Assembly: GCA_963702075.1 (NCBI GenBank)
Contig: OY969703.1
Location: 1,426,001-1,490,000 of the forward strand
DNA: 64,000 nt
From: VAYN01 sp963702075
Lineage (GTDB): Bacteria > Actinomycetota > Thermoleophilia > Solirubrobacterales > 70-9
Reading direction: 5' to 3'
Shown: one piece after another, positions 8,168 through 15,282 of the stretch
Layout of the letters: each line of letters starts with the position of its first letter
How positions within the stretch are numbered: position 1 is the stretch's first letter
Position numbers and translations under genes: made by a program
Notes under the pieces: generated by a model
Told to the model about the DNA's origin: nothing
Seen by the model: the letters and a program-made list of their open reading frames with translations, nothing else
Database searches by the model: none

Positions 8168-8908
8168 GTGCCCGACTTGCTGATCCTCTTCCTCGCCGCC
8201 TGCGGGACCGCGCTTGCGACCGGCCTTGGCGCCATACCGGTCTGGTTCCTCGGCGATCGCGCCGCGGCGCTGACGCCGTTCCTGCTCGGCGTCGCCGCCG
8301 GCGTGATGGGGATCGCCTCGATCTTCGGGCTGCTGATCCCGGCGGCCGAAGAAGGGTCGGTCTGGGAGGTCCTGGCGGGTCTGTTGGTGGGCGGGGTGCT
8401 GCTGGGGGTGGCGCGGCGGCGGCTCGACCCGGGGGCCGCCTTCATGGGCCGGCGGGGGCCGGGGGCGCGCACCTCGGCGCTGGTCTTCGCGGTGCTCTTC
8501 GTCCACAGCCTGCCGGAGGGGTTGGCGGTGGGGACCGCGTACGCCTCCGAACGGGCGGGCCTCGGGCTGTTCGTGATCGTCGCGATCGCGATCCAGAACG
8601 TTCCCGAGGGGACCAGCGTCGCGATCCCGATGGAGGCGGCCGGCTTCGGCCGGGCACGGCAGTTCTGGGCCGCGGTCGGCACCAGCGCGCCGCAGCCGGT
8701 CGGGGCGGTGATCGCCTACCTCGCGGTCGAAGAGGTGACGGCGCTATTGCCCTTCTCGTTCGCCTTCGCCGCCGGGGCGATGCTGAGCCTGATCGCCGTC
8801 GAGATGCTGCCCCAGGCCTACGGGCGGCACCGCCGGCTCGGGCCCAGCCTCGGCCTCTTCGCCGGTGCCGCGGTGATGCTGGGCCTCGACCTGCTTCTTG
8901 GCGTATAA
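8168..8908 (+). CDS. ZIP family divalent metal transporter
   Basis: The 246-residue membrane protein has seven to eight hydrophobic segments. It carries the paired ZIP signatures HSLPEG in TM4 and QNVPEG in TM5, whose His, Asn and Glu side chains form the metal pathway in characterised ZIP proteins. It should import zinc, iron or manganese across the cytoplasmic membrane. QNVPEG in place of the commoner HNIPEG is a modest change that also occurs in other bacterial ZIPs. The start is GTG at 8168, 8 nt after a TAGCGT box. The upstream ArsR-like gene is the likeliest local regulator. Confidence 0.88.
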   Translation: MPDLLILFLAACGTALATGLGAIPVWFLGDRAAALTPFLLGVAAGVMGIASIFGLLIPAAEEGSVWEVLAGLLVGGVLLGVARRRLDPGAAFMGRRGPGARTSALVFAVLFVHSLPEGLAVGTAYASERAGLGLFVIVAIAIQNVPEGTSVAIPMEAAGFGRARQFWAAVGTSAPQPVGAVIAYLAVEEVTALLPFSFAFAAGAMLSLIAVEMLPQAYGRHRRLGPSLGLFAGAAVMLGLDLLLGV

Positions 8909-8935
8909 GTCAACACCGAGTTTTGGTCCAAGGTG

Positions 8936-8941
8936 TATAAC
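8936..8941 (+). promoter_or_regulatory. -10 box TATAAC for the 144-residue unknown protein
   Basis: TATAAC ends 10 nt before the GTG at 8952 in a locally AT-richer stretch. It favours 8952 over the in-frame ATG at 8898, which overlaps the end of the ZIP gene. Confidence 0.4.
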
Positions 8942-8951
8942 CGGTCAGGGT

Positions 8952-9386
8952 GTGACCGAGTTGACTTCTGAGATCCGGAAGATCCTCGAGACGGAGGCGC
9001 GGGATGCGCTGGCAGCGGGCTGGGCGGAGGTCCGCGAGGAGGAAGCCGAGATCGGCCTGACCATGTTCCTGGAGCCGATGAAGCTCTCGGCGGCGCCGCT
9101 CGAGGTCTACTTCGACTCCGACCAGCTGCTGGTCTGCTCGCCCGGCCGCAAAGACATGGTTTGCGAGTTCTTCTCCGAGGACCCGGAGGAGATCAAGCGG
9201 CAGGTGCAGGCGCTCTGCGCCGCGGTCGTCAGCGGCAGCTACGCCGAGCGGGTGCAGGAAGGCACGACCGAGATCGTCGCCGAGTGGCCGGGCCCGGACG
9301 GCACACAGCAGGCGACCCGGAGCCTGCTGGCGATCCGCAGTCGTGGCAAGGAACGCTGGCGCACCGTCAGCTACGACCCGTACTAG
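8952..9386 (+). CDS. Conserved-looking protein of unknown function, 144 residues
   Basis: I do not recognise this family. The protein is soluble and acidic. It opens with a helical stretch (MTELTSEIRKILETEARDAL), followed by mixed alpha/beta sequence with isolated cysteines and a C-terminal tail ending RWRTVSYDPY. The coding region has the same base composition as its neighbours and a plausible GTG start just after a TATAAC box, so I take it as real. It is convergent with the NRAMP-like gene, three bases apart. No function can be assigned. Confidence 0.6.
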   Translation: MTELTSEIRKILETEARDALAAGWAEVREEEAEIGLTMFLEPMKLSAAPLEVYFDSDQLLVCSPGRKDMVCEFFSEDPEEIKRQVQALCAAVVSGSYAERVQEGTTEIVAEWPGPDGTQQATRSLLAIRSRGKERWRTVSYDPY

Positions 9387-9389
9387 CAA

Positions 9390-10733
9390 CTAGAGGACCG
9401 CCAGCACCCCGAGCGCGACCACGCTCGCCGCGACCACCGCGAGGGCGATCGCGGTCGTCGCCCGGTCGAAGCGGCCGAGCGCGTTTACCCCCATCAGCTC
9501 GCGGTCGTTCGCCAGCGAGCGGACGAACGGCAGCAGCACCAAGAGCAGCACCGCGTTCAGCGCCTGGCTGAGGAAGAGGATCTCGATCAGCGGCGCGCCG
9601 GGGATCAGCACCAGGCAGGCCGCCACCGTGATCACGGCGCCGAAGCTGAGGTAGAAGGTGCGCGCCTCGGCGAAGCCGTCGTCGAGCTCGGCGCGGCGGC
9701 CGAGCGTCTCCGAGAACGAGTAGGCGGTGGAGAGGGGGACGATCGCCGCCGCCAGCAGCGCCGCGCCGAGGAAGCCGAGGCCGAAGAGGGTCGCGGCGCC
9801 GCCGCCGACGAACGGTTCCAGCGCCCGGGCGGCGTCGCCGGCGTCGTTGACGTCGATCCCCTGCGGGTGCAGGGTCGCCGCGCAGGCGACGACGACGAAG
9901 AACCCGATCACCCCGGTCAGCAGGGCGCCGACGATGACGTCGACCCGCTCGTAGCGCAGGTCCTCGACCCGCAGCCGCTTGTCGACCGCGTAGGACTGGA
10001 TGAAGGCCAGGCCCCAGGGCGCGAGCGTCGTCCCCACCGTCGCCACCGCCACCAGGACCGCGTCGCGGTTCAGCGGGATGCTCGGCACCACGAGGCCGCG
10101 CGCGGCCGCGCCCCAGTCGGGGTGGGCGGCGATCCCGGCCACCACATAGGCGACGAAGACCGAGCTCAGCAACAGCAACAGGTGCTCGACTTTGTGGAAG
10201 TTCTCGCGCAGGACGAGGGCGGAGATGACGATCGCCGCCAGCGGCACGCTGACGTAGCGGCTGGTGTGGGTCAGCAGTTCGGCGCCGGCCGCGACCCCGG
10301 CGAACTCGGCGCAGAGGGTGCCGGTGTTGGCCAGGAGCAGCGCCGCCATCACCATCGCGGCGGCGCGCTGTCCGAAGCGCTCGCGGACCAGCGTCAGCAG
10401 CCCTTTGCCGGTGACGACGCCGAGTCGCACCCCGACCTCGTGGAAGACGATCAGTGCCGCGGTCGAGAGCGCCAGCACCCAGAGCAGCTCGTAGCCGTAG
10501 CGGGCGCCGAGGATCGAGTAGGTCGTGATCCCCGCCGGGTCGTCGTCGGAGAGGCCGGCGAGGACGCCGGGGCCGACCACCGCCAGCAGCGCCGCCAGGC
10601 CGCCGAGGCGCAGCAGCCGGTGGCGGTGGCGGGCGAGGCGCCAGTGCGTGTGGCGACCTGGCGTGTGCTGAGGATTCGGCCGGGGGCAGTGGGTGCGCGG
10701 AACTTCCAAGACGTGTCTGAGCTTGACCCCCAT
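9390..10733 (-). CDS. NRAMP-family transporter with atypical metal-site motifs
   Basis: The 447-residue protein has eleven or so membrane segments and the NRAMP/SLC11 order. The canonical TM1 motif DPGN is DPAG here (residues 65-68). The canonical TM6 MPHN motif reads APWG (238-241), so the methionine and histidine that favour soft transition metals are missing. NRAMP relatives lacking this methionine transport Mg2+ or Al3+ in characterised cases, so Mn2+/Fe2+ transport should not be assumed. The N-terminal 40 residues are His/Arg-rich and the true start may be further downstream. The gene is divergent from the cobalamin riboswitch operon. Confidence 0.8.
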   Translation of the reverse strand: MGVKLRHVLEVPRTHCPRPNPQHTPGRHTHWRLARHRHRLLRLGGLAALLAVVGPGVLAGLSDDDPAGITTYSILGARYGYELLWVLALSTAALIVFHEVGVRLGVVTGKGLLTLVRERFGQRAAAMVMAALLLANTGTLCAEFAGVAAGAELLTHTSRYVSVPLAAIVISALVLRENFHKVEHLLLLLSSVFVAYVVAGIAAHPDWGAAARGLVVPSIPLNRDAVLVAVATVGTTLAPWGLAFIQSYAVDKRLRVEDLRYERVDVIVGALLTGVIGFFVVVACAATLHPQGIDVNDAGDAARALEPFVGGGAATLFGLGFLGAALLAAAIVPLSTAYSFSETLGRRAELDDGFAEARTFYLSFGAVITVAACLVLIPGAPLIEILFLSQALNAVLLLVLLPFVRSLANDRELMGVNALGRFDRATTAIALAVVAASVVALGVLAVL

Positions 10734-10768
10734 ATATGACGGGAAAACTCAGACACCCCGGCCGCGGA

Positions 10769-10774
10769 TAGACT
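10769..10774 (+). promoter_or_regulatory. Candidate -10 box TAGACT for the B12 operon
   Basis: TAGACT lies just upstream of the cobalamin riboswitch and would place the transcript start near 10781. No good -35 box is seen. Confidence 0.4.
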
Positions 10775-10784
10775 CGCCGCGTTC

Positions 10785-10960
10785 ATATCGGTCGGTGGTC
10801 AAGGGAAGTCCGGTGCAAGTCCGGCGTGGTCCCGCCACTGTGACCGGGTGGAGGAGTTCGCAGGCGCCGTCGCGCGTCAGCCACTGGAGGCGACACTGAG
10901 CCCCCGGGAAGGCGCGTCCTCCCTGATCCCGGAAGCCAGGAGACCTGTCCCCGGCCTAGC
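10785..10960 (+). promoter_or_regulatory. Cobalamin (AdoCbl) riboswitch
   Basis: The leader contains the conserved blocks of the cobalamin riboswitch in order. GGTGCAAGTCC is at 10812-10822, the B12-box core GCCACTGTGA at 10834-10843, and GAAGCCAGGAGACC at 10932-10945. Such elements bind adenosyl- or other cobalamins and repress downstream B12 synthesis or uptake genes when the vitamin is plentiful. The SD-like GAGGAAAGGGTGG at 10973-10985 lies about 30 nt downstream of the aptamer and there is no T-tract, so control of translation is more likely than termination. It controls the DUF4430/ECF operon that follows. Confidence 0.92.
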
Positions 10961-10991
10961 CAATTCAACCCTCGAGGAAAGGGTGGCGTAA

Positions 10992-11747
10992 ATGCCAAGA
11001 ATCACCCCATCCCGGCTGGCGGCCGTCTGCGCGCTGGCCATCACTCTGTCCCTCGCCCTTGCGGCGGGCGCTTCGGCCGCCGGCTTCAAGGCCGAGCTGC
11101 GCGTGGTCGGCAGCGGCGGCAAGGTGCTCGCCGAAAAGCCGGTCGCGACCGCGACCACCATGGTTGCGACCAGCCCCAAGGCCGAATGCTTCGGCAAGGG
11201 CTCCGGCGGCAGCGGCGACCCGGTGACGATCAAGGGCAACACCGCGCTGGGCCTGCTGGCCCGCGCCTCCAAGTCGACCCCGGCGTTGAGCCCACTGTCG
11301 ATCAGCGACAGCTTCGACTTCGGTCTGGCGCTGTGCGGGATCGGACAGAGCGTCGCCAAGGGCAGCTCGTCCTGGTACCTGAAGGTCAACCACAAGTCGC
11401 TTTCGGTGGGCGGCGACGTGGCGAAGATCCACGCGGGCGACGAAGTGCTCTACGCGCTGGCGAAGACCGAAGCGCCGAGCTACAAGTACCCCGAAGAGCT
11501 GGTGCTGACGGGGCCGAACTCGGCGAAGGCGGGCGTGCCGTTCTCGGTGCGCGTCTTCTCCTATGACGAAAAAGGGAAGAGCAAGCCGCAGGCCGGAGTG
11601 AAGGTGACCGGGGCGAGCGCCCCGACCGGTGCCGACGGCCGCACGATGGTGACGCTGGCCAAGCCAGCGAGCCTGATGGCGACGGCGGCGGGGGAGATCC
11701 CCTCGGCCCGCGAGCCGGTCTGCCTCGGGGGCAAGTGCCCGAAGTGA
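10992..11747 (+). CDS. Secreted DUF4430 (transcobalamin beta-domain-like) protein
   Basis: The 251-residue protein has a clear Sec signal peptide (basic n-region, hydrophobic core, cleavage near AGASA at residues 27-31). The mature part contains a DUF4430-type domain, seen in SSWYLKVNHKSLSVGGDV and the following GDEVLYALAK. Its C-terminal half resembles an Ig-like or carboxypeptidase-regulatory repeat (AGVPFSVRVFSYDE, TGADGRTMVTL). DUF4430 is the family that includes the C-terminal beta domain of animal transcobalamin and intrinsic factor. As first gene after the cobalamin riboswitch, it is most likely an extracellular cobalamin-binding component; the binding is inferred. The ATG at 10992 follows a strong purine-rich ribosome site. 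Confidence 0.8.
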   Translation: MPRITPSRLAAVCALAITLSLALAAGASAAGFKAELRVVGSGGKVLAEKPVATATTMVATSPKAECFGKGSGGSGDPVTIKGNTALGLLARASKSTPALSPLSISDSFDFGLALCGIGQSVAKGSSSWYLKVNHKSLSVGGDVAKIHAGDEVLYALAKTEAPSYKYPEELVLTGPNSAKAGVPFSVRVFSYDEKGKSKPQAGVKVTGASAPTGADGRTMVTLAKPASLMATAAGEIPSAREPVCLGGKCPK

Positions 11748-11763
11748 TGGGGCGCAGCTCGAA

Positions 11764-12672
11764 ATGACCCCACGCCGCGGCCCGGCGGTTGCGATTGCGC
11801 TGCTTTTGGCGGCGCTCGCGGCCGCCGGCTGCGGTCTCGGCCCCGGTGCCGACGTCGGCTCGGTCGATTTGACGGTGACGCGTGAATTCGGCCGCGAGCC
11901 GGTCCTGCAGCACTCGCTGGAGGTGAAGGAATCCGACACCGTGATGCGGGCGCTGGAAGCCAACGCCGACGTCCAGGCCCGCTACGGCGGCGGCTTCGTC
12001 CACTCGATCGACGGGGTCGCCGAGGGCGAACGCGGCGGCGATCCCTACGACTGGTTTTTCTTCGTCGACGGGGTCGAGTCGCCGGTCGGCGCCGCCGAGG
12101 TCGCCCTGGAGGGGGAAGAGCGCGTCTGGTGGGATTACCGCGACTGGTCGGCGACGAACCACGTCCCAGCGGTGGTCGGATCCTGGCCGGCGCCGTTCGT
12201 TGACGGAGTGGCGGGGAAGAGCTACCCGGTCGTTCTCGAATGCGACGGCGGCGGCGAGGCCTGCGACACGGCCCGCGAGGCGCTGGAAGGCGAAGGCGTG
12301 GAGTTGTCTTCCGGCTCGCCGAGGGGAGCGATCCGAATGCTGGTCGGCCCCTGGGACCGCCTGCGGCAGGACCCGGCGGCGCAGCTGCTCGAAGCCGGCC
12401 CCGCCGAAAGCGGCATCTACGCGGACTTCAAAGGACATGATCTCGTGGCGCTCGGCGAAGACGGCGGGCCGGGACAGTCACTCGGGTCGGAAGCCGGCCT
12501 CGTCGCCGCGACCAGCCGCTACGGCGGGCCACCGGTCTGGCTTGTCACCGGCGGGACGCCGGCAGCGGTGCGCGAAGCCGCCGATGCCCTCGACGAACAG
12601 CACCTGCGCGACCATTACGCGGTGGCGGTCGAAGACGGGCAGGAGATGTCGTTGCCGGAAGCGGAGCGATGA
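11764..12672 (+). CDS. DUF4430-containing lipoprotein
   Basis: The 302-residue protein has a lipoprotein signal with the lipobox-like LAAAGC at residues 18-23, so it should be anchored to the outer face of the membrane. A DUF4430-type beta domain follows (residues about 35-130). It contains VMRALEANADV, then YDWFFFVDGVE and EERVWWDYRDWSATNHVPA, the same order as in transcobalamin-like beta domains. The last 170 residues form a second, unrecognised domain. It starts 17 nt after the previous stop and overlaps the next gene as ATGA. With the preceding DUF4430 protein it could hand cobalamin to the ECF transporter. Confidence 0.8.
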   Translation: MTPRRGPAVAIALLLAALAAAGCGLGPGADVGSVDLTVTREFGREPVLQHSLEVKESDTVMRALEANADVQARYGGGFVHSIDGVAEGERGGDPYDWFFFVDGVESPVGAAEVALEGEERVWWDYRDWSATNHVPAVVGSWPAPFVDGVAGKSYPVVLECDGGGEACDTAREALEGEGVELSSGSPRGAIRMLVGPWDRLRQDPAAQLLEAGPAESGIYADFKGHDLVALGEDGGPGQSLGSEAGLVAATSRYGGPPVWLVTGGTPAAVREAADALDEQHLRDHYAVAVEDGQEMSLPEAER

Positions 12673-13622
12673 GGTCGTCGTTCGCTTACAAGCCGCGGCG
12701 GGGGCCGCTGCAGGACGCCTCGGCGGGCGCCGCCGTCGCCTATCTCGGCGCGATCGTCGCCGTCGCCTTCCTCTACTTGAACCCGCTGGTCCTGCTCGCC
12801 TCGGGTGTCGCGGCGGCGCTGGCCGGCACCCTCGCGGGCGCTCGCACCGCCGTCCGCGCGGCGCTGAGGATGGGGCTCTCGCTTGCGCTTCTCGTCGCGG
12901 TCGTCAACGCCCTGGCCACCAGCCGCGGCGAGACGGTGGTGGCGCGGCTCGGCGATTGGCCGCTGCTGGGCTGGGTCGACGTGACCCTGGAGGCGATCGT
13001 CGCCGGCGTCTCCTACGGCCTCGTCGCGGCGGCGTCGATCGTCGCCTTCGCCGTCTACTCCGCCTGCGTCGACCCGGACCGCGTACTGCGGGCGCTGCGC
13101 CCGATCGCCGGCCGCTCGGCGCTGACCGCGACGCTGGTCTCGCGCCTGGTCCCGGTCGCCGCCGCCGACGCCGCCCGCCTGCGCGACGCGGCAGCGCTTC
13201 GCGGCCCCGGTGCCGCCCCGGTCGGCAAGGCGCCGCTGGCCCGCCGCCTGCTGGCCGGTTCCCTCGACCGCGCCGTCGACGTCGCCGCCACCCTGGAGCT
13301 ACGCGGCTACAGCCTCGAAGCCCCCCGCGCCCGCAACCGCCGGGAACGCTCCCGTTACGACCGCCGCTTCTACGCCGTCGCCACGCTCGTCCTCGTCGCC
13401 GCGATCGCCGGCAAGCTCCTGGGCGCCGACGCCTTCCAGGCCTACCCGACGGTCGAGATCGGCCTCGGCCCCGCCACCCTCACGGTGGCCGCGGTGGTAG
13501 CCCTCTGCGGGCTCGCCCCCTTCCGCCGCCAGATGAAGCGCCGCGCCCCTAGGGCCGACGGGGCGAAAACGTCCCTATACGAGACGAAATCGTCCCGTCG
13601 GCGGGAGGTGGCGGGTGTCTGA
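12669..13622 (+). CDS. ECF transporter transmembrane subunit EcfT (CbiQ-like)
   Basis: The 317-residue membrane protein has four or five hydrophobic segments around a long cytoplasmic region. That region contains two short arginine motifs, RLRDAAALRG and LELRGYSLE, the coupling motifs by which EcfT proteins grip the two ATPases. This places it in the CbiQ/EcfT family, the energy-coupling transmembrane component of ECF vitamin and metal importers. It overlaps the lipoprotein gene (ATGA) and the EcfA gene (8 nt). Its last 20 codons run through an inverted repeat (13555-13601) and have no counterpart I know in the family. Confidence 0.85.
   Translation: MRSSFAYKPRRGPLQDASAGAAVAYLGAIVAVAFLYLNPLVLLASGVAAALAGTLAGARTAVRAALRMGLSLALLVAVVNALATSRGETVVARLGDWPLLGWVDVTLEAIVAGVSYGLVAAASIVAFAVYSACVDPDRVLRALRPIAGRSALTATLVSRLVPVAAADAARLRDAAALRGPGAAPVGKAPLARRLLAGSLDRAVDVAATLELRGYSLEAPRARNRRERSRYDRRFYAVATLVLVAAIAGKLLGADAFQAYPTVEIGLGPATLTVAAVVALCGLAPFRRQMKRRAPRADGAKTSLYETKSSRRREVAGV
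13555..13601. repeat. Inverted repeat at the ecfT/ecfA junction
   Basis: Arms at 13555-13575 and 13581-13601 match at 16 of 21 positions (outer eight perfect) around the 5-nt loop TATAC. The element lies in the last codons of ecfT, just before the GTG start of ecfA at 13615. It could influence coupled translation. Confidence 0.5.
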
Positions 13623-15282
13623 GCTGGCGATCAGGCGAGGGGCGGCGCCGGCTTTGGCGGTGGAGGGGCTCAGCTACTCGTATCCGCGGGCGCCCAAGCG
13701 AGCGCTGGAGGACATCTCGCTGGAGGTGGCCCCGGGGGAGTTCGTCCTCCTTGCCGGGCGCTCGGCCTCGGGGAAGTCGACGCTGCTGAAAGCCGCCTGC
13801 GGGCTGGTGCCGCACTTCCACGGTGGCGAGGTCGAGGGGGAGGTGCGGGTAGCCGACCTCGACGCGCTTGGGGCGGGCCCCGGCGAGCTCGCCGCCGCCG
13901 TCGGCTACCTCGCGCAGGACCCGGAGACGCAGGTCGTCTCGACCACTGTCGCCGCCGAGATCGAGCTGCCGCTGGAGATGCGCGGCGACGCCCCGGACGC
14001 CCGCGCCCGCGCCGTCGAGGAGGTGGCGCTGGCGCTGGCGATCCCGCACCTGCTCGACCGCGCCGTCGACACCCTCTCCGGCGGCGAGCTGCAGCGCGTC
14101 GCTCTCGCCGCGGCCCTGGTCACCCGCCCGCGCCTGATCCTCCTCGACGAGCCGACCTCACAGCTCGACCCCGTGGCGGGCGACGAGCTGATCTGGCTGC
14201 TGAGGCGCCTCAACGAGGAGTGGGGGGTGGCGGTGCTGCTGGCCGAACATCGCCTCGAGCGGTGCCTCGCCGCGGCGGATCGGGTGGTGGCGATGGAGGG
14301 GGGTGGTGTTGCGTTCGACGGGCGGTCTGCGGAGTTCCTTGCTTGGGCCAGCGCGAGCGATCCGGCGTTGACCACGCCCGCGGCGCGCCTCTTCTCGCTC
14401 GCCGGTCTGACCCCGCTGCCAGTGGGTGTCCGGGATGCCCGGCAGACGCTGCGGGGAATAGGGGTCGCCCACCCTCCACACATTGCAAATAGGAGGGTGC
14501 GGGACCCCTACTCCTCCGACCCGGTCTTGGAGGCGAAGAACCTCTGGGTGGAGCTGGACCGTGGAGAGGAGATGCGGGACGTGCTCAGGGGCATCGACCT
14601 CCAGTTGCGACCGGGGGAACGAGTCGCGCTGATGGGCCGCAACGGCGCCGGGAAGTCGACGCTGCTGCGCACCGCGGCGGCGCTGCACGAAGCGGTGGCG
14701 GGGAGGCTGAGCGTCGGCTCGATCGCGCTCCTCACCCAGAACCCGAGCGATTACCTCGTCCGCGAGCGCGTCGGCGACGAGCTGCCGGGCGAGGAGGGGA
14801 CGGCGGCGCTGCGGGTCGTCGGCCTCGAGCACGCGGTCGACGCCGATCCCCGCGACCTGTCGGGCGGCGAGCGGCAGCGCCTGGCGCTCGCGATCGCGCT
14901 CGCAGGACGCATGGACGGCGAGCAACTTCCCGATGTCGTCGCCCTCGACGAGCCGACCCGCGGCATGGACCGCGCGCGCAAGGAGGACCTCGTCGCGCTG
15001 ATCCGGAGCCTCGCGGGGGATGTCGATTTTGTCTCCCATGCGGAGACAAAAGCGACAGGCGCCGCCGCGGTCGTCGTCGCCACCCACGACGTCGAGTTCG
15101 CCTCCGCGTTCGCCGAGCGCGTGGTGCTGTTGGGCGAAGGCGTGGTCATCGCCGACGGGCCGATGGAGGAGATCCTCTCCGGCGGCTGGTACTTCGCCAC
15201 CGAGGTGGCGCGGGTGCTCGACCTGCCCGGGATCGTCACGCCCGAGCAGGGGGCGGCGGTGCTGAAGGAGTGGCTCGGATGA
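13615..15282 (+). CDS. ECF transporter ATPase EcfA with two fused nucleotide-binding domains (CbiO-like)
   Basis: The 555-residue protein holds two complete ABC ATPase domains. Domain 1 has the Walker A GRSASGKST at residues 48-56, the signature LSGGE at about 154-158, and Walker B LILLDEPTSQLD. Domain 2 has Walker A GRNGAGKST at 341-349, LSGGERQRLALA and VVALDEPTRGMD, then the H-loop ATHD. It is the energising subunit for the EcfT and EcfS partners encoded on either side. The interdomain linker and the segment before the second H-loop are each encoded by a long inverted repeat (14455-14514 and 15021-15057), neither breaking the frame. The start is GTG, overlapping ecfT by 8 nt. Confidence 0.88.
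   Translation: MSELAIRRGAAPALAVEGLSYSYPRAPKRALEDISLEVAPGEFVLLAGRSASGKSTLLKAACGLVPHFHGGEVEGEVRVADLDALGAGPGELAAAVGYLAQDPETQVVSTTVAAEIELPLEMRGDAPDARARAVEEVALALAIPHLLDRAVDTLSGGELQRVALAAALVTRPRLILLDEPTSQLDPVAGDELIWLLRRLNEEWGVAVLLAEHRLERCLAAADRVVAMEGGGVAFDGRSAEFLAWASASDPALTTPAARLFSLAGLTPLPVGVRDARQTLRGIGVAHPPHIANRRVRDPYSSDPVLEAKNLWVELDRGEEMRDVLRGIDLQLRPGERVALMGRNGAGKSTLLRTAAALHEAVAGRLSVGSIALLTQNPSDYLVRERVGDELPGEEGTAALRVVGLEHAVDADPRDLSGGERQRLALAIALAGRMDGEQLPDVVALDEPTRGMDRARKEDLVALIRSLAGDVDFVSHAETKATGAAAVVVATHDVEFASAFAERVVLLGEGVVIADGPMEEILSGGWYFATEVARVLDLPGIVTPEQGAAVLKEWLG
14455..14514. repeat. In-frame inverted repeat in the ecfA linker
   Basis: Arms at 14455-14477 and 14492-14514 match at 20 of 23 positions around a 14-nt loop. 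It encodes about 20 residues of the linker between the two ATPase domains. Confidence 0.65.
15021..15057. repeat. In-frame inverted repeat in the second ATPase domain of ecfA
   Basis: Arms at 15021-15036 and 15042-15057 match at 15 of 16 positions around the 5-nt loop CATGC. It encodes about 12 extra residues (DFVSHAETKATG) between the helix after the D-loop and the strand leading to the H-loop. Confidence 0.65.
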
